From Deinococcus sp. Leaf326 (lineage in GTDB: Bacteria; Deinococcota; Deinococci; Deinococcales; Deinococcaceae), in contig NZ_LMOM01000032.1 in the NCBI RefSeq assembly GCF_001424185.1, positions 62,001-126,000 on the forward strand: a stretch of 64,000 nt of DNA, given 5' to 3'. The translations under genes were made by a program, and so were the position numbers. Positions 19,289 through 27,767 of this stretch are shown here, piece after piece (within the stretch, counting starts at the first letter, position 1; each line of letters starts with the position of its first letter). The notes beneath the pieces were generated by a model that did not search any database, was not told where the DNA came from, and saw nothing but the letters and a program-made list of their open reading frames with translations.

Positions 19289-19925
19289 AAGAAGATCATC
19301 AACGACGTGGTCCGTTAGTTGTGCGAGAGGTTTGTCACCGCGCACGCCGATCTCGGGCGCCTGAATGCCAACCTGCTGTATCTCGCCCGCCGGTATCGCG
19401 CTCATCTCCGGGTGAGGCAGCGGCCACGAGTTCCTGCACGCCGGCTTCGTGGGCCAGGGAATGCTGTGCTGGCAGTAGATTGTCCCGGCGAGGCTCTCAG
19501 GGTTGGGTCGGTGGTCATCGGGGACGATGTGGCCGTGCAGGACAGCACCTAGACCGCCGGACGGCGCGGCGTAGGGGCAGCCTTTTTCTGGAGAAGGTCG
19601 CTGGGGCCGTTGAGGAGGGCTGTGGCCGAGGGCGTCAGGGCCGGGGTCCGCAGCAGGGGCCTGACTCTGAACGGTGCGACCGTACGCCGACGGGCAGCCC
19701 AACTTCACGTCAGGAAAAGACGAGTTGGAGCTGGGGATAGGGCTTTACGGCTCGCCCTGAAGCGCCCGCGTGAAAATGGCCGGTGCCGGCGAACTGGTGC
19801 GCGCTGCTGGAATTGGTCGCCGACGACCTTGACCTTAGATGCGGCGAGGAGATGCTTGTTCTGACCAACACCCCCAGTACCTTCCAGCCCATTGCCTTCT
19901 CGACAATCCCAACCGATAAGAGGGC
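19289..19925 (+). pseudogene. dhaK: dhaK remnant (dihydroxyacetone kinase subunit K)
   Basis: Pieces of DhaK can be read in order but in several frames and through stops. KKIINDVV then a stop (TAG at 19316) matches the N terminus. CERFVTAHADLG comes next. G-stop-GSGHEFLHAGFVGQGML matches GGGSGHEPMHCGYIGQGML, and VVIGDDVAVQDST-stop-TAGRRGV matches VVIDDDVAVKDSLYTAGRRGV. FLEKVAGAVEEG, ELELGIGLYGSP and GEEMLVLTN follow. At least three in-frame stops and several frameshifts make it non-functional. The 3' end fades near 19925, just before the end of the opposite-strand tctC-like gene. Confidence 0.85.
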
Positions 19926-19993
19926 CCCTCCCAACACGGAAGGGACTCTCTTCAATTTCTAGACCGTAGGCACGAGCTGCTCAAGCATAGCCT

Positions 19994-20929
19994 TCAGTTC
20001 ATCAGACCAAGCTCACGCAGCAGCCCCTGTACCCGCGCTTCCTCCCGCGTCAGGAATACCGTAAAGGGCGTTCCAGGCTGGAAGAACGAGTTCTGCTTCT
20101 CCGCGAACAGCAGCGAACGCCACTCCCCACTCAGTGCCATGCGGCTGATGGTGCTGTTCAGCTTGCTCTTCGCCTCGTTGTTCAGGCCTGCCGGCGCGAA
20201 GATGCCCCGCCAGTTCACCAGTTCGGCGTCCACACCCTGCGAGACCGCCGTCGGCACATTGATGCCCGCCACGGCTTCCGGCGCACTCAGAGCCAGCGCC
20301 CGTACCCGGCCGGCCTTGATTTCCGGCTCGGCCACGCCGTAGCTACTCGATACCACATCCAGCTCGCCGTTCATCAGCGCTTTGATGCCCTGCAGGTTCC
20401 CGCTGCTGGGAATCCACTTCAGCGTGCGGATGTTGCCGCCTCCAGCCCGTAGCACGTCCCCCGTGAAGAGATGTCCGGCGCTCCCCACCGAGGCTCCGCC
20501 GAAGCGCAGGCCCGGATTGCCCTTGTAAGCGGCAATCAGGTCGGCCAACGAGCGATACGGGCTGCTGTTGGACACGACCAATACCTCGTAGTCGTTCACC
20601 AGCCGCGCTACGGGCGTCAGGTCTTTGAGACTGACCGGGCTGTCCTTGCTCAGCTGCATGGACGCGATGGTCGTTAAGCCAAAAACCACCAACTGGTTGG
20701 TTTTGCCCTTCTGGTTGGCGGTGAACCCACGCAGACCGACCACGCCGCCCTCACCGGGCACGTTGTAGACCGTGGAACCAGGGACGAGCTTTGTGCGGTC
20801 CAGCGTCGTGGCGATGTTGTGCGCAAGGGTGTCGTACCCGCCTCCAGCCGTACTCGGGGCGAGGATGCGGTATTGGGCATGGGCGGTACCCAGCAGGCAC
20901 AGGGTGCTCAGGATCAGCAGGTTTTTCAT
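19994..20929 (-). CDS. TctC/Bug-type periplasmic binding protein
   Basis: This 311-residue protein has a signal peptide (MKNLLILSTLCLLGTAHAQ). The body is of the tripartite tricarboxylate transporter receptor type: YRILAPSTAGGGYDTLA near the N terminus, VYNVPGEGGVVGLRGF, and PGLRFGGASVGSAGHLFTG. These proteins capture carboxylates for TctAB permeases, but no tctA or tctB is in the window, so it is an orphan receptor here. The start at 20929 is chosen for the signal peptide and GAGGAA upstream. It follows the exported prephenate dehydratase gene on the same strand after two hairpins, and the two genes separate the dhaK remnant from dhaL. Confidence 0.87.
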   Translation of the reverse strand: MKNLLILSTLCLLGTAHAQYRILAPSTAGGGYDTLAHNIATTLDRTKLVPGSTVYNVPGEGGVVGLRGFTANQKGKTNQLVVFGLTTIASMQLSKDSPVSLKDLTPVARLVNDYEVLVVSNSSPYRSLADLIAAYKGNPGLRFGGASVGSAGHLFTGDVLRAGGGNIRTLKWIPSSGNLQGIKALMNGELDVVSSSYGVAEPEIKAGRVRALALSAPEAVAGINVPTAVSQGVDAELVNWRGIFAPAGLNNEAKSKLNSTISRMALSGEWRSLLFAEKQNSFFQPGTPFTVFLTREEARVQGLLRELGLMN

Positions 20930-20990
20930 GGGATTCCTCGACAGGTCAATAGACTCCACCGCTTTGGACGGTGAATACATGAGGGAGTAG

Positions 20991-21013
20991 CCAGCTGCCC
21001 GGAGAGCAGCTGG
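20991..21013 (-). terminator. Inverted repeat between tctC-like and pheA-like genes
   Basis: CCAGCTGC and GCAGCTGG are perfect 8-base arms around a 7-base loop. It lies in the 125-base gap between the two minus-strand genes and has no T-run, so it may be an operator or RNA stem rather than a terminator. Confidence 0.45.
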
Positions 21014-21022
21014 GAGCTAAGA

Positions 21023-21049
21023 GGAAACGGCCTTTTTTAGTCCGTTTCC
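21023..21049 (-). terminator. Hairpin just after the exported prephenate dehydratase gene
   Basis: GGAAACGG and CCGTTTCC are perfect 8-base arms. The loop carries an A-run on the minus strand (T-run on plus). It begins 6 bases beyond the stop codon, so attenuation of read-through into the tctC-like gene is likely. Confidence 0.5.
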
Positions 21050-21054
21050 GAGGT

Positions 21055-21933
21055 TCAGTTCTTGCGCCAGGCGCCCAGCAGGAGGGCTTTCTGGGTACTA
21101 CTTACGGTGCGCTCGACCCGGTCGAGGGGATATCCGTGCGTACTGTCGAAGCCGATCACGAAGCGGTAGCCGCCCAGGCCACCGCCCAGGGGCCAGCTCT
21201 GCACGTTGCGCGTCGTGAAGCCCAGCGCACGCAGGCCACTGACTACTTCACCCAGTGCCGGGCTACCGACCGGGGCATCGAGCATGACAACCACGCGGTT
21301 GGGCAGCTTGGCGGGGAACACCTGACCGGCACGCTGCACAGCCCAGAAGGAGGTCGCGTTGGTCTTGTCGTCCTGGATGTCGGCAGCCAGGACAGTCAGC
21401 CCATAGACGCCTGCTGCAGCCGGCGCGCTGATGGCAGCCGTGGTACCGTCGCCCTTGCTTACAGCCTCGGCGGCGGCGGCCGTACTGGCGACTTCCTGAC
21501 GGGCCACGTTGGGGAAGGTTTTGGCGAGGTAGCCCGCCGACTGCTTGAACGGCTGGGGGTGGCTGATAATTGTCTTGATCGCGTTGGCGGGGGTGCCGGG
21601 CTTGACCAGTAGGGTATTGCTGATGGGCAACGCGAGCTCACCGATGATGCGCCAGCCGGGGTCACCCTTGGCGAGCAGGCCACTCGTCTCGGCCACGAAG
21701 GCGCCGACACTGTTCTCGTTGGGAACCAGGCCGTACTGACTCTGGCCGGCGGCGACGGCCGTGCTGATGGCCGTAATGGTGGGCAGCGCCTGCCCAATGG
21801 TGAGGCCTGCCTGACCGGCGTACAGCTGCGCGGCCTGATCGCTATAGGTGCCCTTGGGACCGAGGTAGTCGAGCGAGGCGGCCGAGGCCAGGGAGGACGT
21901 GAGGAACAAGGCTAGCGAGAACAAGGTGCGCAT
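21055..21933 (-). CDS. Exported prephenate dehydratase with ACT domain
   Basis: This 292-residue protein has a clear signal peptide (MRTLFSLALFLTSSLASA) directly before a prephenate dehydratase fold: YLGPKGTYSDQAA, VPNENSVGAFVAE, ISHPQPFKQSAGYL, STAAAAEAV and AISAPAAAGVYGL. The enzyme normally turns prephenate into phenylpyruvate in the cytoplasm. Here the catalytic TRF motif reads TSF (NATSFWAV): Thr is kept and Arg is replaced. A C-terminal ACT-like part follows (GLRALGFTTRNVQSWP, in place of the family's ESRP, then YRFVIGF). Activity is therefore uncertain; it may be a periplasmic enzyme or a binding protein. The tctC-like gene lies downstream. Confidence 0.82.
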   Translation of the reverse strand: MRTLFSLALFLTSSLASAASLDYLGPKGTYSDQAAQLYAGQAGLTIGQALPTITAISTAVAAGQSQYGLVPNENSVGAFVAETSGLLAKGDPGWRIIGELALPISNTLLVKPGTPANAIKTIISHPQPFKQSAGYLAKTFPNVARQEVASTAAAAEAVSKGDGTTAAISAPAAAGVYGLTVLAADIQDDKTNATSFWAVQRAGQVFPAKLPNRVVVMLDAPVGSPALGEVVSGLRALGFTTRNVQSWPLGGGLGGYRFVIGFDSTHGYPLDRVERTVSSTQKALLLGAWRKN

Positions 21934-22289
21934 GGAGGAGCTCCTAGAGAAGACGCGAGGGAAATAGAGCCACAGTAGGCAGAACTACCTGCTAAAGACG
22001 CGGACATCAGCCACAGCGGAGGTGGCGGCTGAGCATCATACGACCTCTCTACCTTTAGATTTTCTGCCCTCGCAGGAAGGAGAATTTTGTAAGACGCCGT
22101 TTTACACTGAAAACTTGAGGCTGATGCACAGGACAAGCGCTGACAAGCGACGCCTGAAGTGTTAACGTCCCCGGGTCATCACGATATGGCAGCGAGGGCT
22201 CTACTCGTTTGAAAGCAGGCCGTTATAACCCTCCGTGAACATCCACCCGCCCCTCGTTGCCCACCACGATCCGCAAGTTCAACCGTTCC
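21934..22289. other. Intergenic region upstream of the exported dehydratase
   Basis: No intact gene is seen. The stretch should hold the promoter of the minus-strand dehydratase gene. TGTAA and TTACA form a short inverted repeat at 22089-22107 that could be an operator. Sequence beyond about 22240 grades into the dhaL remnant. Confidence 0.4.
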
Positions 22290-22654
22290 ATAACCTCCTC
22301 AAGCACCCATCGCTGAGCCGCCACCGAGTCCACCACTGGGACGAGCGAACCGCTGTACGGTACGGCCTTTATACGCGCGTCGGCGGCTGTGGTGGGTTAG
22401 ACCGCGCCGCCGCGCACAGAGCTGGAGATGGCCTATCAAAGACTCCTGGGGTATGGCAAGACCATATCCGACGCATGGATACCGGCCCTTGACGCCCTGT
22501 ATGCGGGCGGCAGGCTGGAGGAGAGTGCCCGCGTGCGGCCGCACAGGGCCGCGCCGCCACCGCCGAACTCGTGGCCCGCGGCCACGTGGACCCCGGTGCC
22601 CTACTGAGGGAGGCACTTGCCCACACGCTTTCCGGCCCTCTGGAGACGGCGTGA
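22290..22654 (+). pseudogene. dhaL: dhaL remnant (dihydroxyacetone kinase subunit L)
   Basis: Fragments match DhaL in order but not in one frame. TSEPLYGTAFIRAS corresponds to the GASGPLFGTFFIRAA region. ELEMAYQRLLGYGKTISDAW follows, with the family's GKAEPGDKTM loop shortened to YGKT. PALDALYAGG comes next, and then, after a frameshift, RGHVDPGALLREALAHTL, which is the C-terminal part of DhaL. The stop at 22652-22654 overlaps the GTG start of dhaM, as in live dha operons. The N-terminal third, with the metal-binding Asp residues, is missing or unrecognisable. Confidence 0.8.
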
Positions 22655-23068
22655 CCGCAGGAGAAACGCGCCCGGTCGCGCTGGTCGTCGTCTCTCACAG
22701 CAACCTTCTGGCGCGCGGCATCGCCGAACTCGCCGGGCAGATGACCGGAGGCACGGTCCCGATCAGGCCCATCGGCGGCGCAGAGGACAGCAGTCTGAGC
22801 ACGAGCGCGCCGCGTATCGAGCAGGCGTTACAAGAGCTGCTGGACATGGGGCACGACGTTCTGGTTCTGCTCGACCTGGGCAGCGCCACCATGAATACGT
22901 CGCTGGCCCTCGAGCTGCTGCCCGAGGACCAGCGCGCCAGAGTTCGGGTCGCGGACGCGCCTCTCGTCGAGGGCGCCGTCCTCGCCGCAGTCTCGGCCGC
23001 CGGGGGACGATCTCGGCAACGTGGCCCGTGAAGCGGCGGCGGGACGGGACATGCCCAAGGTCCACTAA
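22651..23068 (+). pseudogene. dhaM: dhaM (DHA kinase phosphotransferase subunit), frameshifted at its 3' end
   Basis: From the GTG at 22651 the frame encodes an EIIA-Man-type domain: VALVVVSHSNLLARGIAELA with the phospho-His in VVSHS, then VLVLLDLGSATMNTSLALEL and APLVEGAVLAAVSAAGG. DhaM passes phosphate from the PTS protein HPr to DhaL-bound nucleotide. After a G-run near 23003-23007 the frame runs into RSRQRGP and stops at 23031. Moving to another frame restores DLGNVAREAAAGRDMPKVH and a stop at 23068, the expected ending. The main domain could still fold, but its partners dhaK and dhaL are destroyed, so it is counted as part of the decayed operon. Confidence 0.75.
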
Positions 23069-23104
23069 ATCCGGCTCCTGTCCAGGCAGGTCGGCGGCCG
23101 CGGC

Positions 23105-23737
23105 TCAAGAACCTTTCTGGCCGGGGACGTAGACCATCACTGGCCCGGCGCCGTGGCTCAGGTTGAGCGTCACCTTGTAACGCGCACTGTCATAGTTGGC
23201 CGTCTGGAAGGTGCCACTCAGGTCGGTACCGCTTGCCACGTCACTGCCCTCGACGCTCAGTGAGCCCGTGCCAAAGGTTTTGATGACGAGCTTCAGGCCC
23301 GTGTCCTTCGGCATGAAAATCTCCAGGCTGCCCGTCTCCTGCGACACGCTGGCCGTCAGGGTGCGCGAAGGTAGCCGCAGGGCCACGGGACCGGAACCGG
23401 TTGCCACGTTCAGGCGAGTAAGGGGCAGGCCTTCGAGGTTCAGGATGCTGCTGCCCGTCTCCTGGGTCACGCTCAGGCTCAGGGGCAGCTTGGGACTGAG
23501 GCCGACACTCCAGGCGCCGACCCCGTGGCTGGCCCCCACATACGCGACGCCGCCCCGGACCGTCGGCTGCGAGGCCCCCAGGGTCGGACTGACCCGGTCA
23601 CTTTTACTGATCTCTAGGGGGCCGACCTCTTTTTTCAGCGTCACGTCTACGGAGCTGTAGGCGGCGGCGACCGCGATCGCCGTAAGACTCAGGACCACCG
23701 TACAGGGAAAAAGCCGCTTACTGGCGAAGTGGGTCAT
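23105..23737 (-). CDS. Exported hypothetical protein
   Basis: This 210-residue protein starts at 23737, 5 bases after GGAGGT. Its N terminus (MTHFASKRLFPCTVVLSLTA then IAVAAAYSS) is a signal peptide or membrane anchor. The rest is repetitive beta sequence with recurring ETGS and GTGS turns (VTQETGSSILNLEG; VSQETGSLEIFM; FGTGSLSVEG). This resembles the beta-helical 'toast-rack' or DUF4097 type of adhesin-like domain, but I cannot assign a family with confidence. It is a single gene with its own promoter region upstream. Confidence 0.75.
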   Translation of the reverse strand: MTHFASKRLFPCTVVLSLTAIAVAAAYSSVDVTLKKEVGPLEISKSDRVSPTLGASQPTVRGGVAYVGASHGVGAWSVGLSPKLPLSLSVTQETGSSILNLEGLPLTRLNVATGSGPVALRLPSRTLTASVSQETGSLEIFMPKDTGLKLVIKTFGTGSLSVEGSDVASGTDLSGTFQTANYDSARYKVTLNLSHGAGPVMVYVPGQKGS

Positions 23738-24093
23738 GAACACCTCCGGGGCAGAGAACGGTCCGGGCGCTCTGCCCCGCGCGCCATCAGAACCTCGGGT
23801 CCGTGTCAGGGGCCGTAGTGCCAACCTGACCAGTGCCCAGTACGACACCCGAACATGACAGCGTTCTTAGACAGTCTTCATACAGTGCAGCCGGGGAGGC
23901 CGGAAACCCCGCCCAGGAGCCAGTCGAACGCCCGGACTTTTCTAAAGTTCCAGCCAAAGAAAGCGGCACCCAGTGAACCCAGCCGCTTAGCCGGCCTGTG
24001 GCCCCGCGTTCCCACGGCCAGATAAAGGTGGAACCAAAAAACTCCCCCTCCACGAAGGAAGGGGGAAGCCTCTAGGTACGTCAACCCTGGGTC
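23738..24093. other. Intergenic region before the helicase gene end
   Basis: About 355 bases hold the promoter side of the exported hypothetical gene and the helicase terminator at 24035-24067. No further gene is supported. Confidence 0.5.
24035..24067 (-). terminator. Rho-independent terminator of the DEAD-box helicase gene
   Basis: On the minus strand a GC stem (CCCCCTTCC with GGAGGGGG, one bulge) is followed by a T6 run. It lies 27 bases past the helicase stop codon. Confidence 0.75.
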
Positions 24094-25701
24094 TTAGCGG
24101 CGACCGCCCCGGCCCCGGGCGGGCTGCGGGCCTACCCGGCCCCCACCCACGCCTGACGGCGCGGCACTCTGGGTGCGGCCACGGCTGCCGCCCGATTCAC
24201 TGCGGCCGCCTTCGCGGCGCGGAGCGTCGTGACGGGACTGCCCCTGGCCGGACTGACCCTGGCCCGAGTGGCTCTGGCGGGGCTGCGACGAGTTCCGCTG
24301 GCCGCCGCCTTGGCCTTGGCCCCGGCCGCCGCCGCCCTGCCCACGCTGGCCCTGCTTTTCCTGGATGTCGCGGTCGATCTGAGCTTCTTCGCGGCTCAGC
24401 GGGGGGTGGAGCGCGGCGGGCAGGCCCCGGCGCACGCTCTGCCACAGGGCACGCTGCTCGGGAATGAGCAGGACGAGGTTGGTGCCGGGGCGCCCGGCGC
24501 GGGCGGTCCGGCCCGAACGGTGTACGTGGTCCTCGGCAGTCGAGGCCACGTCGAGGTGAATCACGATCCGCACTTCGGGCAGGTCAATGCCGCGCCCGGC
24601 GATGTCGGTCGCCACGAGCACACGCGACTGGCCCTCGCGCAGCAGGTCCATCGTGCGCTCGCGCTTCTTCTGGTCCATGTTGCCCTGGAGCGCACTAACC
24701 GTCTCTCCGGGCAGCAGTTCGCCCAGTCGCTCGGCGCGGCGTTTGACCAGGGCCTTGGTGCGGCAGAAGATCACCACGCAGCCGCCCGGCGCGCGCAGCA
24801 CTTCACGGGCCTGTTCGGCGGCGATGTCCAGCAGGTCCTCGCGCACCGCGTTGATGAGAAGGTGGGTCGCGCCCGTCGCCCCGCCCAGCACGTCACTGTT
24901 GCCGTCGGCGGCCTCGGCGCTGCGGGCCGGAGCGATGTCGATGCGCTCAGGCTTTTCCATGAAGCGCTCGGCCACGTGACGGATCTCGGCCGGGAAGGTC
25001 GCCGAGGCCATCGCCACCTGGAGGCGTTCGGGGCCGCGCGCTTCCTGTTTGGCAGCGCGCAGGATGTCGCCCACGTCGCGCAGGAAGCCCAGCGACAGCA
25101 GTTCGTCGGCCTCGTCGAGCACCACGTAGCGCAGCCCCGCGAGGCTGAGTTCGCCCTGATTGATGAGGTCCTTGAGGCGGCCCGGCGTGCCGGCGATGAG
25201 GCCCTTGCCGGTCGCCTCGCTGCGGGTCTGGCGCGGCGTGATGCCGCCGGTGATGCGCCCGGCGCTCATGCCGAGTTCACGGGCCACGTCGCGGATCTGC
25301 ACGGCCAGTTCGCGGGTAGGCGTGACGACCAGCACCTCGGGACGGATGCCGCGCACCTCGCTCAGGCCGATGCCGCGCGCCGCCGCCGGAATGAGGAAGG
25401 CGAGCGTCTTGCCGCTGCCGGTGCGCGCGGTCGTGATCACGTCACGTCCGTTGATGAGCGCGGGAATGGCACCGGCCTGCACCGGGGTCGGCTCGCGCCC
25501 GCCGAGCAGTTCCGGCCAGAGGTCGGGCGAGGCGAGACGCACAGGCGCGGGCTGGGGTACAGCGCGCGGCGCGGCGCTGTCGCGGTGATCGGTAGTCGGG
25601 TTCGGGCTGCCGCCCTGACCGCGGCCCCCCCGGCGGCGCGACTGGTCGCGGTCGGAGGAGGAACGGGTGGGGGCAGAGGACTGGGTCTTGGGTCGGGTCA
25701 T
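24094..25701 (-). CDS. DEAD-box RNA helicase
   Basis: This 535-residue ATP-dependent RNA helicase shows all core motifs: Q motif region (PTPVQAGAIPAL), Walker A (ARTGSGKT near 95), PTRELA, DEAD (near 195), SAT (near 232), ATDIAGRGID and HRSGRTARAG (near 395). Both ends are low complexity. The N terminus is Arg/Ser/Gly-rich and the last 85 residues are Gly/Gln/Arg/Ser-rich, ending in GRGGRR, a likely RNA-binding tail. The start at 25701 is chosen because the upstream in-frame extension has no helicase character and AGGAT precedes this ATG. Likely roles are RNA structure remodelling and cold adaptation, by family. Confidence 0.93.
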   Translation of the reverse strand: MTRPKTQSSAPTRSSSDRDQSRRRGGRGQGGSPNPTTDHRDSAAPRAVPQPAPVRLASPDLWPELLGGREPTPVQAGAIPALINGRDVITTARTGSGKTLAFLIPAAARGIGLSEVRGIRPEVLVVTPTRELAVQIRDVARELGMSAGRITGGITPRQTRSEATGKGLIAGTPGRLKDLINQGELSLAGLRYVVLDEADELLSLGFLRDVGDILRAAKQEARGPERLQVAMASATFPAEIRHVAERFMEKPERIDIAPARSAEAADGNSDVLGGATGATHLLINAVREDLLDIAAEQAREVLRAPGGCVVIFCRTKALVKRRAERLGELLPGETVSALQGNMDQKKRERTMDLLREGQSRVLVATDIAGRGIDLPEVRIVIHLDVASTAEDHVHRSGRTARAGRPGTNLVLLIPEQRALWQSVRRGLPAALHPPLSREEAQIDRDIQEKQGQRGQGGGGRGQGQGGGQRNSSQPRQSHSGQGQSGQGQSRHDAPRREGGRSESGGSRGRTQSAAPSGVGGGRVGPQPARGRGGRR

Positions 25702-25934
25702 GGCACATCCTGGCCGCTGCGCCTTTTTGTCTCCTAGCAGGAAACACAGGCCAGCGGCGTATTGAGTGAAGCGCGGCAGGTACCGGGGCCACCTGCGCAG
25801 GAAACGGAGAGGAGACACTGGCCGGGGTTCACGCGGAAAACTGCACTCTTGACACGCAGTTGCGGCGGAACCCGCCCGGAAGTCCTGACAGCCTAGCGCA
25901 CATTGGCCCGGCAGAGCGTGACCCGCAGCGTCTT
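25702..25934. other. Divergent intergenic region before the B12 leader
   Basis: This region carries the promoters of the helicase gene (minus) and of the cobalamin operon (plus). No gene is supported. A TTGACA-like box is not obvious. Confidence 0.4.
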
Positions 25935-25939
25935 CTGGC

Positions 25940-26080
25940 CCGGTTCGTCTGCTAGCCTGCACGCACCTGAGGTAGGGGAAGTCCGGTGAAGGCCCGTCCA
26001 GGGCCCATTCCGGCGCTGTCGCGCAGCGGTAACTGACACGGTTTCAGAAGCCCGAATGCCTCTCAGGGACGTCCCGGCCC
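25940..26080 (+). ncRNA. Cobalamin riboswitch
   Basis: The leader contains the conserved core of the AdoCbl riboswitch. GGGGAAGTCCGGTGAAGGCC is followed by CATTCCGGCGCTGTCGCGC and GCGGTAACTGA, and then the B12-box-like AAGCCCGAATGCCT. It lies upstream of btuF and the cob genes on the same strand, the expected context. Bound cobalamin would turn expression off. The edges are approximate because I could not fold it. Confidence 0.88.
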
Positions 26081-26184
26081 CTTCGTGGGCGCGGGGCGAC
26101 CTCTCGCCGCCAGAGGGCCAGCTACCGAGCGCCTGCGCGCTCCGGCCCCCGGCTGGACGCGGACCCCATAGGGTGTGCCCCCGC

Positions 26185-26216
26185 GCTCCGGCCGTCTTCT
26201 TTCCCGCACCCGGAGC
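26185..26216 (+). promoter_or_regulatory. Possible Shine-Dalgarno-sequestering hairpin
   Basis: GCTCCGG (26185-26191) can pair with CCGGAGC (26210-26216). The second arm contains the GGAG that serves btuF, 7 bases before its ATG. This is a plausible translational expression platform for the cobalamin riboswitch. Confidence 0.5.
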
Positions 26217-26223
26217 CTCACCC

Positions 26224-27096
26224 ATGCGTACATCCCTGCTGGCCCTCATGGCCGCCGCCCTGGCTTCCCAGGCCGCCGCCACCCGCTATCCCCTGACCGT
26301 CACCGACGACCTCGGGCGCACCGTCACCCTGCGTGCCGAGCCGAAGCGCATCATCACCATGCTGCCCTCGCACACCGAGACCCTCATCGCCATCGGCGCG
26401 GGCGACAAACTCGTGGCGGTAGACCGCTACAGCACCTACCCCAAGGCCGCGACCGACAAGCTCCCCAAGGTCGGCAGCGCCTTCACGCCCAACCTCGAAG
26501 CGATCCTGGCCCTCAAGCCTGACCTCGTGCTGGCCGATGAATCGGCGGGCTCGCGCCTGACCGAGAAGCTGGCGGCGGCAGGCCTGACCGTGTACGGAGG
26601 CAGCGCCCAGACCTACAACGAGGTCTTCGAGAAGATCGCTGTGCTGGGCAAGCTGACCAACCGCGAGGTGGGCGCGACCCGGCTTGTCACGTCCATGCGC
26701 ACCGAGCTGAACACCCTGCAACAGAGCGTGCTGCGACTGCCCAAAGTCAGCACGTATTACGAGATTGACCCGACTCCCTACTCGGTCGGCCCGAACTCGT
26801 TCATCGGCACGCTGATCAACAAGGCGGGCGGCGCAACCATCGTGCCCGCGCGCCTGGGAGACTTCCCCAAGCTCGATCCCGAACTGATCGTGAAGAGCAA
26901 CCCGCAGGTCATGGTCGGTCTGGGCGCGGCCGAGGCCCGCACGCGCCCCGGCTGGGCCAATCTGCGCGCCGTGACCTCGGGCCGCGTGTACCAGCCCACC
27001 CCGGAAGAGGACGACGCCCTGTCGCGCCCCGGCCCACGCCTGCCCGCCGCCCTGCGCGCCCTGATCCGCTTCATTCACCCGGAGGCCGGGAAGTAA
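26224..27096 (+). CDS. btuF: Cobalamin/corrinoid ABC transporter binding protein (BtuF-like)
   Basis: This 290-residue periplasmic binding protein has a signal peptide ([19 protein letters not shown]). It then shows the helical-backbone binding-protein pattern ([50 protein letters not shown]). BtuF and siderophore receptors share this fold. The choice of cobalamin rests on the riboswitch upstream and the cob genes downstream. The start at 26224 follows GGAG; a longer frame reaches back into the riboswitch and is rejected. No BtuC or BtuD gene is in the window. Confidence 0.87.
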   Translation: MRTSLLALMAAALASQAAATRYPLTVTDDLGRTVTLRAEPKRIITMLPSHTETLIAIGAGDKLVAVDRYSTYPKAATDKLPKVGSAFTPNLEAILALKPDLVLADESAGSRLTEKLAAAGLTVYGGSAQTYNEVFEKIAVLGKLTNREVGATRLVTSMRTELNTLQQSVLRLPKVSTYYEIDPTPYSVGPNSFIGTLINKAGGATIVPARLGDFPKLDPELIVKSNPQVMVGLGAAEARTRPGWANLRAVTSGRVYQPTPEEDDALSRPGPRLPAALRALIRFIHPEAGK

Positions 27097-27155
27097 GGCC
27101 TGCGGGGTGGAGCAGCTTCTCGCCGCCCCGCCCCCACGGCCCCTTCCTGCCTGTC

Positions 27156-27767
27156 ATGGACGACACCACCCGCGAGCGCCGCGAGGCCGCCATGCGCGAG
27201 CTGACCGAACAGCGCGACAACTACCGCAAGAAAGAAGGCATCAGCAAGGGCCGCCGGGGCCTGATCATCGTGAACACCGGCAACGGCAAGGGCAAGACGA
27301 CCGCCGCTCTGGGGCTGATGATGCGGGCGCACGGGCGCGGATTGAGAACGCGCATGTTCCAGTTCCTCAAACACGACACGGCCAAGTTCGGCGAGCACCG
27401 GACCCTCGACGTGCTGGGGCTGCCCTACGAGGGCCTGGGCGACGGCTGGACCTGGCGCAGCAAGGACCTGGAGAACTCGGCCGAACTGGCCGCACACGGC
27501 TGGACGCTGGCGCGGGCCGCCATCGAGTCGGGCGAGTACGACCTCATCGTGCTCGACGAATTCACGTACCCGCTGAAATACGGCTGGGTACCCTGGGCCG
27601 AGGTCGAGGAGGTCCTGCGCGCGCGTGACCCGGCGCTGCACGTGATCATCACCGGGCGCGGCGCGCTGCCTGAACTGGTCGAACTGGCCGACACGGTCAG
27701 CGAGATCACGCCCGTCAAGCACGCCTACCAGGCAGGCATCGGCGGCCAGCAGGGCATCGAGTATTGA
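27156..27767 (+). CDS. cobO: Corrinoid adenosyltransferase
   Basis: This 203-residue enzyme of the CobA/CobO/BtuR family transfers adenosyl from ATP to cob(I)yrinic or cobinamide forms. It has the family P-loop ([14 protein letters not shown]), the signature [16 protein letters not shown], and VIITGRGA near the C terminus. It lies 59 bases after btuF. Its stop codon overlaps the TTG proposed as start of cbiB. Confidence 0.95.
   Translation: MDDTTRERREAAMRELTEQRDNYRKKEGISKGRRGLIIVNTGNGKGKTTAALGLMMRAHGRGLRTRMFQFLKHDTAKFGEHRTLDVLGLPYEGLGDGWTWRSKDLENSAELAAHGWTLARAAIESGEYDLIVLDEFTYPLKYGWVPWAEVEEVLRARDPALHVIITGRGALPELVELADTVSEITPVKHAYQAGIGGQQGIEY

Noticed and set aside
19109..19708. 199-residue minus-strand frame opposite the dhaK remnant
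   Set aside because: The plus strand shows dhaK fragments in order, so this frame is an antisense shadow.
24094..25962. Longer N terminus for the DEAD-box helicase
   Set aside because: The extra 87 residues have several Cys and Arg in no family pattern and run into the promoter region before the B12 leader.
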